Shown: positions 23,339-35,980, counted from the stretch's first letter. The stretch: 64,000 bases of DNA from Dioscorea cayenensis subsp. rotundata (GCF_009730915.1 NC_052496.1:729875-793874); one strand, 5' to 3'. Made by a program: numbers and translations. The notes: a model not told the origin generated them from the letters alone.

Positions 23339-24474
23339 CTTCAGTTGTGGCTGTTCGAAAAGGATTAACATGGGAATTAATCATGAATATAAATTGTTTT
23401 AAAGTAATCCAAGGATAGGAACAGTCCAGGAAAAGAGATGCCCAACGATTGTTGGGGGATTGGCCTTCCAGCCATCTATCAAACCAGAATAAGGTGTTTT
23501 CACCGTTACCAACTGTCTTGATTAAGCAGGCACGGAATTTTTTACCGGATTGTACAATGGATACTGAAGACTCATACTCCTGGTCTTTAGATAAAAACGG
23601 AAATTTCTCCGTCAAATCTTTCTATAATTTCTTAATAGACGGAGGTCTCCGCTCCCAACTCTATTCCAATTTCTGGAAATCTAAATCTCCTAGCAAAATT
23701 ACTTTATTCTGTTGGCTAGCCTGGGATAACAAGATTCTTACACTTGAAAACTTATTCAAGAAAGGTTGCAATCCGAACGCCACTGACACATGCATTCTTT
23801 GTCACAATAATTCTGAATCAGTGGACCACCTATTGATAAACTGTATCTTCTCTTCTCGTATTTGGTCCTTTTTCAAGTGCCTTTTTGATTCTGAAACCCT
23901 ACCTTCCTCAGTCTCAATTATCTGGACCAACTGGATTCCCTCTTTGAATCCCTCCACTAGAAATCTCTGGGATCTTTGTACCAGAGCCATTTTCTGGTTT
24001 ATTTGGCTGGAACGCAACAATCGTATTTTTAATCATAGTTGTTCTACTATTTCTTCTATCTTATACAAAACAGCTAACTTGGTTCTTACTTGGTTATCTG
24101 CAGACTCGGAATCTCATCTGCAGGAAGCTTCAGAGGACATTCAGAAGATCAAGCGCTCCTTAAGCTTCCTAAGCTCCAGATCCACCGACTTCTCCAGCGA
24201 GCTGGCGCCCAGCCGAAACCAGGAGTAATCTGTTACATCAGTTTCTGGACAGGCCTATGTCTTCAGATGATTGACTTCGCCGGCTCCAGATTTTTCCCTT
24301 TTATTGTGTGTTTTTCATGTTCCCTCTGCTCTCTGTTCTCCTCATCTCTGGTGAGGTTTACAGTTTTATATCTTTCTAGCTTTTTTTCTCGCTGCTACTA
24401 TTGTACCTTGTACTTCCCTGTATTTCTTTTTTTAATAAATTAGTGGTTTATCCACCTTATTCAAAAAAAAAAAA
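23339..24474 (+). mobile_element. LINE (L1-type) insertion with 5' inversion and 13-bp target duplication
   Basis: ATTAATTGAAAAT occurs at 23326-23338 and again at 24475-24487 after a poly(A) tail. From about 23540 to 24228 the + strand encodes the reverse-transcriptase C-terminus: SWSLDKNGNFSVKSFYNFL, SKSPSKITLFCWLAWDNK, CILCHNNSESVDHLLINCIF, WFIWLERNNRIF and FLSSRSTDFSSELAPSRNQE, then TAA. The 3' UTR ends in AATAAATTAGTGGTTTATCC. From 23339 to about 23540 the matching upstream protein (VGNGENTLFWFDRWLEGQSP, then NNRWASLF) is on the - strand. This is the hallmark of twin priming. The copy is strongly 5'-truncated, yet the frame is open, so it is young. Confidence 0.9.
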
Positions 24475-25581
24475 ATTAATTGAAAATACGATTATTTTTT
24501 TTTCATGTCAAATATTTCATAAAATAAAACACAGCTTTATTTCAGTTCATTCAAATCACAAAGACACAGTATTATACATAATAATAGATATATACGACTA
24601 AATCACATAATAAGATGATAAATTAGAATTTATGCAGCTTGAGCTGAGCTCCATGCTGTGGTTGGAGAGTTACAACAGTGCATGGTGCATGGATGTAGGA
24701 AGGTGAGAGCACAAACGAGAAATGCTGGAGTATCATGCTAAGTCCCATCTTAGCTTGAATCAGTGCAAAGTTCTGGCCAATGCATACACGAGGACCAACA
24801 CTAAATGGAAAGAAAGCACCTGCAACTTTTGAAGCTTTTGATATCCCTTCTGCAAACCTCTCTGGCTTGAATTCTTTAGCATCTTCTCCCCACAATTCAG
24901 TGTCATGGTGAATTAAGAGTATAGGCAGCATGAGAAGCACTCCTGGAGGGTAACTAATCCCACCAATTTCCATTGTTTTATACGGTCTTCTGTTCAGGAA
25001 AGCCAATGGTGGGTATAATCTGAGAACTTCATACAGAATCATGGTCACCTGTACGTGTTAATTAACAAATTAACATTATGAGGATCATGAAATGACTGGT
25101 TGAACAACTTAAAAAAAAAAATTGAAAGAAAGAAAATTTTTAGTAGTTACAATCTTTAAGCGGCTCAATCCATCCATGTCAGGTGTGTTCTTCCCAAACA
25201 CTTGAAGAACCTCTTCTCTTGCCTTAGCCTGCCAGTTTGGATACATGCTCAACAAAATCATTGTCCATGTGAGCAGAGCTGAAGTAGTCTCTTGCCCTGA
25301 AAAGTAGAACAGTTTGCACTCTTCAATCACATCCTGAGTAGTCATCCCTCCTTCTTTGGACTTGCCATGCTCTTCTCCGCCCACTTTCATATTGGACTCC
25401 AATAATATACCCAGAAGGTCATTCTTGCTACCTTTCCCCATTCTCATGGCCTTCTCTCTCTTCTCAATCATGCCTCTAAGTATTCTTTCCATCTCTTTGT
25501 CAATTTGGCTTCTTCTCATATTCATTGGTGTGGGCAGAAACCTGATTAAATTAGACCAAGTCTCTCATTGAATGAAGAAAA

Positions 25582-25612
<31 letters not shown>

Positions 25613-25711
25613 TAAAGAAAAACAATCAGGAAGTCAGATAAAAATAAGAAATAGTAATTGAAAGATGGCGCGCGTACTGATAACCAGGGATATAAACACT
25701 TTGAATAGCCT

Positions 25712-28700
25712 CACTACAACAAATTTGATGATTAATGGCGCACCATTTAGTGTCACAAAATGAGAAATTCTCGTCATGTATAATATTTGATGACATTAAA
25801 CACCCCGTCACAACGATCGTCACCTTTGCACCGTAGCTAAAGATATACTATGACGATATGCACATTGTCGTTACCAAATGCTAAAATTTACGTGACGACA
25901 TATACAAATGTCACATTATAGCTATGTTTTTGTGACATTTATTTTTGTCATAAAACATATTATAAGATGTCACAAAAAATCATTGATCGTCATAAAATAT
26001 GAGTTGAATATTCAACTATTAATGACAAAATTTATCTTGTCACACTAATAGATGACGTATATTTTGTCACCTATTATTAAATAAACAACGTCGCAAGTTG
26101 TCATGAATTGTCACACAATATGAGAAAATATTCAACAATTCATGACGAAAAGATGGTTGTCACCCAAATTAGTGACATAATTTTTTTTGTCACCGATTAT
26201 TTTAAAATAATGTCACTAGATAACTTATATCGTCAAGAAATACGAGGTAAATGTGCATCTATTTATGACAAAAACATGAACGTCACATGAAATGGTGGTG
26301 TAATTTTTTGCCACTGATTTTCAGAAAATAATGTCATAAAATATTCTAAATGTGAAATTGATCGTAACATTAATATATTTGTCACTCAAATAGGTGGCAT
26401 TTATAGACTCACCAAATATTTATTAATATTTAACATTTCGTGATGTTTGCTAAATGAAAATATGACATAATTATTTTGTGACCCATTTACCATTCGTCAT
26501 GAATATTTTAATATCATTTTTTCATCAGGTCATTTGTTAAAATATATAATATTTTATATCATAATATAAAAGAACACATAATAAAATGAATTCAATACAA
26601 TTTCCACACTTAGATTTCAAACATAAAGTATCTAAATGGAAAAGTGATCCTGAAAAATATAAAATATCCTTACATCTTGATAAATTTAAATTTTTTTTCA
26701 AAAAAAAAAACCAAGCTAGTTGACATATGTTGCAGCTTATTCGCTAGCTTTCAATCTGATTCTTCTTATGACAAAGATTCAGTTGATGAAGAACCCGGCT
26801 CACTTGAAACTGTAATAAATATTCAATAAAAACAAATAAATAATTGATAAAAAGTAAAATAAATGTCGTGATAAGTAAATTTAAAAAAATGACATTGCAA
26901 TGTAAAATAAAACTAAAACATACTATTACCCAAAAATTATGGCATAGGCATGTGTATTTCATAATCAATCATAGCTTGGGTCATTATTTACATTCAAATA
27001 ACTAATTTAATATAATAATAAAATAAAATTATATATATCCAAACAGAGAATGTTTTACTCAATTGATTCAATAATAAAATAAAGCAATCGTGATTAAAAA
27101 TACAAAAATTAAATTCACCTAAAACATGCAATATATATTTTTTCTAAATCAAAATGATATATTTTATACATACCTTGTCTTCTTTGTGTGAAGAAGCCTA
27201 ATGGTCGTCTTAGAAGAAATTTATATATTATTTCTCACTCGGATAGTAAATCAAGAAGATGAACAATGGAGACAAAGGTTTTCTTTAATGAGTTGTGAGA
27301 AGATTTGGTGAAATTTGGAAGAGAGAGTGATTGCTCCTAATTGGTACAAATTTTTAAAAACTATTTTTTGGCGGGGTGTGAAGAAAATAGTAAAATTAAG
27401 TAGAGATTTGAAGAGATTTGGTGAAAGTTGGAGGAGCCAAAAAGGTAAATTTTAATTGATACAAATTTTTTGGATCTTAATTGTACTTAATTTTAGCTAC
27501 CGTTTTTGGCAAAAAGGGAGAAAATATGCATTTTAATCAATCTTTTGAACATTGGGGTTAACAAATTTATACTTTGCTAAAATTTAAAATTTATAGTTTA
27601 TATATTACTTGTTATTGGATCTACAATGTTGGTTATTAGTTTAACATTATTTATCTTAATTTATATATTCTAATAAATAAGTTATATCTAACAAAGTAAT
27701 TTATACAAGATAATGGGTTAAATGATTTACATAAGTTAGTGAGTTAATTAATTAATTAATTTATCCAAATTGTTTTTCATTAGCATCCTATTATATTTAT
27801 AATTTGTAAGATAAATTATTATATTTTTATAATTGTCATATTAAATGATTTAGATTATTTATAACATTTGATTGTTTTAAATCAACTATAAATTTTAATA
27901 TAAATCTCAAATTAAATTTTATAACATTATAATAATTTAATCATATTCCACTAAACATACAAATATAAAACAAAATAAAAATAAATATAATGAGAAAAAT
28001 TTCAAGTATTATTTTTTTAAGTATTATTTCCCGAGATTTTCAAACTCGGACCAAACTTGTTAGTCTAACCTTGTTGACTCGTAATTGATTTTAAGACCGA
28101 TCTTGTTCGACTAGAAAACCTGATTTGGAATAACCCTAGAGCGAATCGTTGACCTAAGCAGTTGGGTTGGTGAACCAGTGACTTGGTTGAATTTTTTAGG
28201 GAGACTCAACTATCAACAAATATTTTCCTAAAAATATAATTTTTAATATTTTATATACTAATTTGCAAAATATAAATTTTTTTGAGATAATATATGTTTA
28301 TAAATATTATTTTTTCTAAAAATAAAATTTTTTATACTACAAAAGTAAATTTGCAAAAAAAAAAGGATGTAATAATATATTTTCCAAAATATTTTTGTTA
28401 AAAATATAAAATTTTAAATTATATGCATTAATTTATAAAAACATTTAACATTTTCGAAAAAAATAAATTGAGGGTATTGTACCCTCAGTGAAACTTGACT
28501 TTTTTAAAAAAAAAGGGGGGAAAAAGAGGGGAAGGGGATGGGGAAAGTGGAACACCCAACTTGTGAGATAATGGGATGCTCAAACACACTCTTGACCCCC
28601 TCTTTCCATCTTTGCCAAAACCATACAAAAATTCACGTGCTCCGGTCAATGTGACTTGCATCCACATGTAGAGGGGCAAAATTTACTTTTATTCTTTTCT

Positions 28701-29018
28701 TGAGAAAAACCCGATGCAACAAGCACAAGAGACCTTAAAGCTCAAAAATAAATAATACAACCCCCAAGAAATCTGGTTTGGATTGCTTTTTAAATAATAA
28801 ATAAAAAGGGTTAATTTGTACTCACCCTTTAATCCATCGTTCTCCTAAAAATTTTTGATTTAGGTCATAATTCAAAGCAAAGCACAAAGAAATAATTCAA
28901 GGTATCCCAACAATAAATGCTCACATTAGAATAAAAATGATATCTCGCTTATGAGGAAAAACTTTATGTCATGCACAAATTAAACAAATGTGACATTTTG
29001 TAATTCATTCCATTAATG

Positions 29019-29087
<69 letters not shown>

Positions 29088-29537
29088 TGACACAATGAGA
29101 CTATCACAAATATTTATATTTTTAGTGACATACATACATGTCACGAAATAATTAAAAACATACATGACAAAAACCAAATGGTCACAAATAATATACAATG
29201 GTATTAGTGACATAATGTCAAAAATTGTTTTAAAAAAATTGTGCTTTATAATCGTCACAAAAATTGCAAAAGATTGATGACAAAATGAGAGCGTTACTAG
29301 TATATTATTAGTGTTACTAAAATGTTTTCCCTCCATCTCCGCTGAAGTGGAGAAATTTGGCGCCACACATTGTGTGACGCTTCTATGTGATATTATCAAG
29401 CATTGTCATGTACTAATATTCAGCTAGTGGAATTAAGTGACTATATTTGATTTTTGTCACATTATATGCTCTTTTAGTGACATATGAAAAATACGTCATA
29501 TAGAAAATCGCCACTAATCATCAAATTTGTTGTAGTG
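25712..29537. mobile_element. Non-autonomous CACTA (En/Spm-type) transposon in P450-D exon 3
   Basis: The ends are inverted repeats of 29 bp with one mismatch, both beginning CACTACAACAAATTTGATGA. The 3-bp duplication CCT (25709-25711, 29538-29540) is typical for CACTA elements. Both subterminal regions are dense in short motifs such as TTTGTCAC, TGTCACA and GTGACG in both orientations (about 25740-26540 and 29080-29520), the likely transposase binding arrays. The 3826-bp interior has no transposase frame. It contains AT-rich sequence, a run of about 32 TA units (29021-29085) and some short frames I do not recognise. Confidence 0.93.
29021..29085. repeat. (TA)n microsatellite, about 32 units
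   Basis: Longest pure TA run in the window, inside the CACTA element near its right subterminal array. Confidence 0.9.
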
Positions 29538-29904
29538 CCTGAAGAAAAAGCTGGGTTTGCTCTGTTAGGAATTGGAATATTTTTCTTCCTTCTTCATAGT
29601 TGCTACCAAATGCAGTCCTGGAAATGACATCTTTTGTGAGATTTTGAAGTTCTGGAAACACGTCTAATTCTAAAGAGCCTTCATCAGGGATCATCTTGTC
29701 CCATCTTCTAATTAGCTCATCCAATGATGTAGAGAATGCTGGCACCATCAGCTGCAAACCAGAAATTTATTTATTTATTTATTTTTTAATGGTTAAAAAT
29801 GAGAGCAGTCCGTTTCTTTTTGATAACCATATAAAGAAAGCTCTTTTTATTAAAAAAAAAAAAACACCAAAGTTTATTTATTTTATTAAAAATAAAAAAT
29901 AAAG

Positions 29905-30075
29905 TGAACTGTCACACCGCTGGTGTAGTGTCTTTTTTCTCTATTAGTTCTTTTGTCTGTTGTGGATTGTTTCTGTTTTGTTGTTTTGTTTGTTTGTTTG
30001 TTATTGACAGTTTTGGTTTCTCTAATAAATTTATAATTTATCTATTTTATTTAAAAAATAAAAAATAAAAAAAAT
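29905..30075 (+). mobile_element. LINE 3'-tail fragment in P450-D intron 2
   Basis: T/G-rich 3' UTR-like sequence ends in TAATAAATTTATAATTTATC followed by an A-rich run, matching the other LINE tails in the window. No target duplication could be resolved in the A-rich flanks. Confidence 0.55.
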
Positions 30076-30347
30076 TCACAATAATTATGTGAATTCTTTA
30101 TTTCTTGAAATATATGAATTTACCTTCAGCTTCTCAAGATGGAAGGCAGGATTGATAATTCGTCTGTGTTTGACCCATTTTTGGCCATCATAGCTTAGAA
30201 GACCTACAAATATAATTTTTGCAAGAGGATTTACTTTTGGTTTCACAAAATGTCCAAATTTGTTCATCAAAACTTCTTTGATTAATCTTGGATCCATCAA
30301 GCTCACTCTTGGATGAGGTCCGAACCAAGTGAAAGATATTTTACCTG

Positions 30348-33300
30348 CACTACAAATAAATTGCCATATAGTGACGGTGTAAAAGACGTTGGTAAAAGTC
30401 AAAAATCTGTTGGTAAAGGTCCCAAAACCCTATACCGACAGTAAAAATAGCTATTCCAACACTTATTTTACCGTCGGTAAAAGCCTTGTAGGTATAGACC
30501 TATACCAACGGATATAGCTTGTTGGAATAGATTTATTAGTTTTACCAACTAATACGAATGTAACTATTGGTTATACTGCTGGAGATAGCACATCAAATTA
30601 CTTATCCTATACCAACAATAAAAACACTTATTCCAACAATTTTTACAATTAGTAAAAGTCTTGTCACATACATCTATACCAACGGTTATAGCTTCTATTG
30701 AAAAGTTCATGGATTTACCAACGGAATATAACTATAACTATTAATCTCACCGTTGGTAAAACATCTCATATTTATTTACCTTATACCAATGATAAAATGT
30801 ATATATTCCAACATTTTTACCGTCAATAAAAAATCTCTACAAGCAAAGACCCTATACCAATCTAGTTACAATATTTGTTGAATAAATCCATTTGATTTAT
30901 CAATGATCACAACATCCGCTGTTATAGATGTATATTCAAAAGACATGTTTAGCTTTTAGCAACGACTGATACCGCTCGGGTAAAAATTTTTATATTAATA
31001 ATTAATTTGTCAATAAAACTATTATTGTTATCCTCGGAAATATATTAGAATAGTTTAATAACTCATACACAATTAAATTAATTTACAATACATTAAAACA
31101 ATCAATGGCATTAAAAACAAAAAACATTTCACTAAAAATAAAAAAGAAAAACTATTACATCACCACAAACATATATTTATAAGGTATATGTCCAAAAATA
31201 AATCACCATTCAATCTTGACAACCAAGAGTTCTTTCCTCAATTTTAAATCTAACAAAAATAAACTACTTTCATTTCATGTCTAACAACCCAATAAAAGCA
31301 ACAAGAATTTTTCCTAAGTAGAACCGTGATGTCATCTTCTAAACGGATCATCATCTACAAGAACCATTTTAAAAAAAATTACAATTAATAAGATGTATGT
31401 AACAATAAAATACTAATATAAAAACTTAAAATAATAAGTTGAATAATATAAAAAACTATAAGTAAAATAATATACAACATGTCATGCCTTCTTTTTCATT
31501 TGGAGACAATAAAAGCTTACTTGATGCATTTTGGATTTACTTGATGACTTGATTCATGAGAATGATTATTCCCACGCCGGGGCGCTTTGTTGAGCACTAG
31601 AAGCATCATATTCCTACAAATTATATAAAATAGAAGTTAAAAATTGTTTACACAACAATAGCTAAAAGGATTTGCAAACTAGTAATAACTTGTAAAGATT
31701 AAAAACAATGATATATATCAAAGACCATTAAAAAATTACCAACAATAACATCAAAATCCTACAACAAACCAAAATAAAATAATTAAATATGCAACCATCA
31801 AAACAAAAATGAACAAAACTTATATATGACAATAAGGAAAATAAATGTATTTAAAAACAATGATAAATATCAAAGACTATTAAAAATTACTAAACAATAC
31901 CATCAAAAATCCTACAACAAACAAAATTAAAATAATTAAATATACAACAATCAAAACAAAAGATTATTATATGTGCTAATAAGGAAAATAAATATATTTA
32001 ATCCATAGTGTGACTATAGACTAACAACAAATTTGCTACTCTAATATATATATATAGTAGCTAAATATACATAGTATCACATACCTCTCCATTGACTATA
32101 TGAGTCACATAGATTTAGGACCTCCATGTTCTCATTAGCAAATTGTTTTTGAAATAATGAAATCACAAAGTAGTTAAAAGCTTCCTTCAATCCTTGAACC
32201 TCAGCCTTCAAATCTTGTACTATTACGATATATGATTTGAGAACATGAAGGACCAGACTTTGCTTGATGAAGTAGAAATTGTTCCCATACAACGAATCAC
32301 GCCTCTTTCTCCGGTCCTTTAACTATGAATACACATCATTTTCTCCCATGAACACCTTTTTAGGATCTTGTGAATTACTTTCACATAATCCTTTCTCTTC
32401 ATAAGTTCCTACAATATAAATCAAAAGCATAAAATCAAAAAATACTAGAACCTCTATTTCCTTGTCATCCATAATTCTACAAACTATTGAATTTAGTGTA
32501 AGTGTCAAGTTATTAGAAAAACACAACCATTAATTAAAAAAGCATGAAGTTAAATAAATACCACAATGTCGCTTTTTCATTCACAACACTTCCATCTTCA
32601 CGAGTACAGTGCAAGTATATACATTTCGGCACGTGATGGTGGAATTCCATTAGATTCTTCGCTCTACAAAAATTACTTTTATTTAGTAGATATAACAAAC
32701 TCAATTTCCCCAAAACCCATAACATTAGTCAAAAATTCAATAAAAATTGTAAATTTATACCACGCTTTGAATAATAGTAGAAATGATCTTGTTCCCACAC
32801 ATGTTCATCGATTTTGAACGATTTGTTCTATTTGTCTCACTTTGTTCCTATACAATTTTTGAGTATATAGAATATAACATAATGTATAATTATGTTTTGA
32901 TTATCAAACCAATATAAATGGTATATAATGTGAAATATATAGATATAGCCTTCGCTTTGTCGGGCCAACCAATAAGTAGCAATTACCAAAAATTGTTGTT
33001 TGTCTACTCGAGGATCATCAATCTTTGAGGCCATTTTCCACTCGCCTTTGTGTTCATCATAATATTTGGACTTCAAAAATTCTTCAATTGCTCCACTTAG
33101 TACTCACATTCTCATTAATCTATCCAACTCTTAACCATTTGAGTTGTATTTTCATTTAAAGACTCATCATTTTTCCCTATGAATGCTACAACTCAAATGT
33201 GAATTTGGTCTAAAAATTTTAAGAAAAATAAGAGTATTAGTTGAATGCTAATATATTGAAGTAAATTATATCTTGAACATAATAAGATTTAATACCTGAT

Positions 33301-33986
33301 TACTTTCCATATTTCTTCCTTTTGTAGAATCGGGAACTCATGCCAAGTTGTGTAAGTAATAGGGTGCAAAGTTAGGCATTCGCATCATACTACCGATAAA
33401 TCGAAAGTTAATTTAGTAGCTTCTTCTCCAATTGGTATACGGTGATCGCTTAACTTGACAACAAACTCGTTCTTTCATTATTCAAATCCCAAATATCACC
33501 CATACGTAGGGACCTCGAACTGGCTTAGCATTACCGGCTACATAAAAGAGTAACACAAAAATTTAAGTCATAGTTAAATATAAATAAGTGAAAATACATT
33601 AACTAATGCATTTAGAATTTATACATGAAATTGATGGTTGTTCAAATTGTTGTCGAGGTTCATTTGGTGAAAAGCTCGGCCCTAAAAACACGCATTGTTG
33701 TTCGTGATAATGAGGCCGATCTCGGATTGTTGTTGAGAAGTCGAGTGCGATTTGCCTTCAGTGATATTCAGAACCGCTTACGCCTTTCCCATTTATCTAA
33801 AAATGAAAAATTAATGATAAATTCATTTCCTCATAAAAATGCCCTCAAATAAATCTTAGTTAAAGGAAAGTAGAGTAATATACCTTTATAAGCTCTTAAA
33901 AGTACATGCATTAACCAAGATAATCAAAATATAATAAAATTCAAACACACAAATTAAACTTCTATACCCACATAGTCATATCAANN
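30348..33986 (-). mobile_element. Second CACTA-type transposon with transposase remnants, running into the gap
   Basis: Begins CACTACAAATAAATTGCC directly beside CTG (30345-30347), the splice acceptor CAG of P450-D exon 2 on the - strand. The first 600 bases are a subterminal array of TATACCAACGG, TTTACCGTCGGTAAAAG and similar units. On the - strand from about 33100 to 32077 broken frames resemble the plant Ptta/En/Spm transposase family: KSKYYDEHKGEWKMASKIDD, PRVDKQQFLVIATYW, TREDGSVVNEKA, DPKKVFMGENDVYS, and DLKAEVQGLKEAFNYFV with FQKQFAN. No far end was seen before the gap or in the first kilobases after it, so it probably lies in the gap. It is unrelated in arms to the first CACTA element. 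Domain assignment is from memory of the family and uncertain. Confidence 0.65.
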
Positions 33987-34984
33987 NNNNNNNNNNNNNN
34001 NNNNNNNNNNNNNNNNNNNNNNNNNNNNNNNNNNNNNNNNNNNNNNNNNNNNNNNNNNNNNNNNNNNNNNNNNNNNNNNNNNNNNNNNNNNNNNNNNNNN
34101 NNNNNNNNNNNNNNNNNNNNNNNNNNNNNNNNNNNNNNNNNNNNNNNNNNNNNNNNNNNNNNNNNNNNNNNNNNNNNNNNNNNNNNNNNNNNNNNNNNNN
34201 NNNNNNNNNNNNNNNNNNNNNNNNNNNNNNNNNNNNNNNNNNNNNNNNNNNNNNNNNNNNNNNNNNNNNNNNNNNNNNNNNNNNNNNNNNNNNNNNNNNN
34301 NNNNNNNNNNNNNNNNNNNNNNNNNNNNNNNNNNNNNNNNNNNNNNNNNNNNNNNNNNNNNNNNNNNNNNNNNNNNNNNNNNNNNNNNNNNNNNNNNNNN
34401 NNNNNNNNNNNNNNNNNNNNNNNNNNNNNNNNNNNNNNNNNNNNNNNNNNNNNNNNNNNNNNNNNNNNNNNNNNNNNNNNNNNNNNNNNNNNNNNNNNNN
34501 NNNNNNNNNNNNNNNNNNNNNNNNNNNNNNNNNNNNNNNNNNNNNNNNNNNNNNNNNNNNNNNNNNNNNNNNNNNNNNNNNNNNNNNNNNNNNNNNNNNN
34601 NNNNNNNNNNNNNNNNNNNNNNNNNNNNNNNNNNNNNNNNNNNNNNNNNNNNNNNNNNNNNNNNNNNNNNNNNNNNNNNNNNNNNNNNNNNNNNNNNNNN
34701 NNNNNNNNNNNNNNNNNNNNNNNNNNNNNNNNNNNNNNNNNNNNNNNNNNNNNNNNNNNNNNNNNNNNNNNNNNNNNNNNNNNNNNNNNNNNNNNNNNNN
34801 NNNNNNNNNNNNNNNNNNNNNNNNNNNNNNNNNNNNNNNNNNNNNNNNNNNNNNNNNNNNNNNNNNNNNNNNNNNNNNNNNNNNNNNNNNNNNNNNNNNN
34901 NNNNNNNNNNNNNNNNNNNNNNNNNNNNNNNNNNNNNNNNNNNNNNNNNNNNNNNNNNNNNNNNNNNNNNNNNNNNNNNNNNNN
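33987..34984. other. Assembly gap (Ns)
   Basis: 998 unknown bases. The far end of the second CACTA element and exon 1 of P450-D could both lie here. Confidence 1.
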
Positions 34985-35045
34985 TTTATTATTACTTTTT
35001 GTTTTAATAAATTTGTGGTTTATCTACATTATTTTAAAAAAAAAA
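34985..35045 (+). mobile_element. LINE 3'-tail fragment next to the gap
   Basis: TTTTAATAAATTTGTGGTTT followed by ATCTACATTATTTT and an A run is the shared 3' terminus of the LINE family of this window. Its 5' part is in the gap. Confidence 0.6.
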
Positions 35046-35747
35046 TAATGTTGTTATTACACTCATCATAAAATCATTCTCAAAAGGGCTTTTAAATTTC
35101 TGGTATTCCTTGAATGAAAAAATGCATGATTCATTTACTTATTTCAAAGAGAAAAAAAGAAAAACTTATTAGAACTTCGTGATCAATATCTTTATTTGTG
35201 GCATGAACCACAAGGGTAGGTCCGAGCTTAATAAGGTATTCATAATGTGAACGTGGTTGAGCATTAATATGCAGAAAAAATTTATAGGAGAATACCTCTG
35301 GCAACTCTTTAAATTATAAGACAAGATGGACTTTGTGTTTTATGATTCATTACACATAATCAAAGGCTATATTTTCTTTTAAAGTGCTCATATAAATATT
35401 AATCAAGAATAATTATTTCTTAATTCTATTTTCATTTTTGTTTAATGCAGCAGTGCTAGTTTATAATACACACATACAAATTAACTCGCTTCTAAAAAAT
35501 AAACATTAAAATAAAAAAATATTGCAAGCGTTTGGAGAGAGCGAAATTGAAACTTTCACTGCCCTCAAGGCATCTCACAAACCTAGTCAAGTTATGGTTT
35601 TGACTTGGTAAATCAATATTTTGCTAATCATAAAGATCAGCCAAACAAGACTTGGTTCAGTCAAAGCACTTATATACATTATAATTCTTGAATAAACTAG
35701 TAATATATATATATATATTTCATTCTTAAACCAAACTAGCTGAGAAA

Positions 35748-35945
35748 ATGAGTTCCATTAGCGTCTATGCTTTATTCCTGGTTACTTAATTTATTCTTAT
35801 GAGGGTTCATGCAATTAACTCACGGCCAAGTGACAACCAAGTACAACAAACTCTACAGCGAATTTTGATGGCAAGAGTATTGATCAAGGGATTGCTTATA
35901 TATATATTCTTATGCTTCTCGAACTATTAGTCACACTTATATATA
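35748..35945 (+). pseudogene. Decayed arabinogalactan-peptide gene copy
   Basis: ATG at 35748 opens MSSISVYALFLVT and then hits TAA. After a frame change the downstream part reads FDGKSIDQGIAY followed by ILMLLELLVTL. This matches the C-terminal GPI-signal region of the gene at 39494-39685 (DQGIAYVLMLVALLVTY), and the start resembles its signal peptide. An early stop, frame changes and an ATAT expansion in the GIAY region show that it is dead. It lies 3.7 kb upstream of its live relative, in the same direction, so a local duplication is likely. Confidence 0.7.
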
Positions 35946-35980
35946 TATATATATAATTTGGTCAAAGGAACTACAAGAAG

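Larger units (their letters stand above)
24623..30344 (-). pseudogene. CYP72A-type cytochrome P450 (P450-D) disrupted by two CACTA transposons
   Basis: Exon 2 is 30344-30124. Exon 3 is split into 29751-29538 and 25711-25678 by a CACTA element. Exon 4 is 25541-25151 and exon 5 is 25048-24623 (TAA). Removing the transposon and one copy of its CCT duplication leaves exactly 245 nt for exon 3, the length in the paralogues, with an open frame. Exons 2, 4 and 5 are open as well. SGQETTS, EVLR, KPERF and haem loop [12 protein letters not shown] are present; Ser-Val replaces Gly-Gly but FxxGxRxCxG is kept. Exon 1 is not visible: it is either in the gap (33987-34984) or lost. A second CACTA element begins at 30348, only three bases from exon 2. 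As it stands the locus cannot give a normal P450, although the damage is due almost entirely to insertions. Confidence 0.9.

Noticed and set aside
23313-23615. A separate - strand gene encoding GNGENTLFWFDRW
   Set aside because: It is the inverted 5' part of the LINE at 23339-24474, inside the same target duplication.
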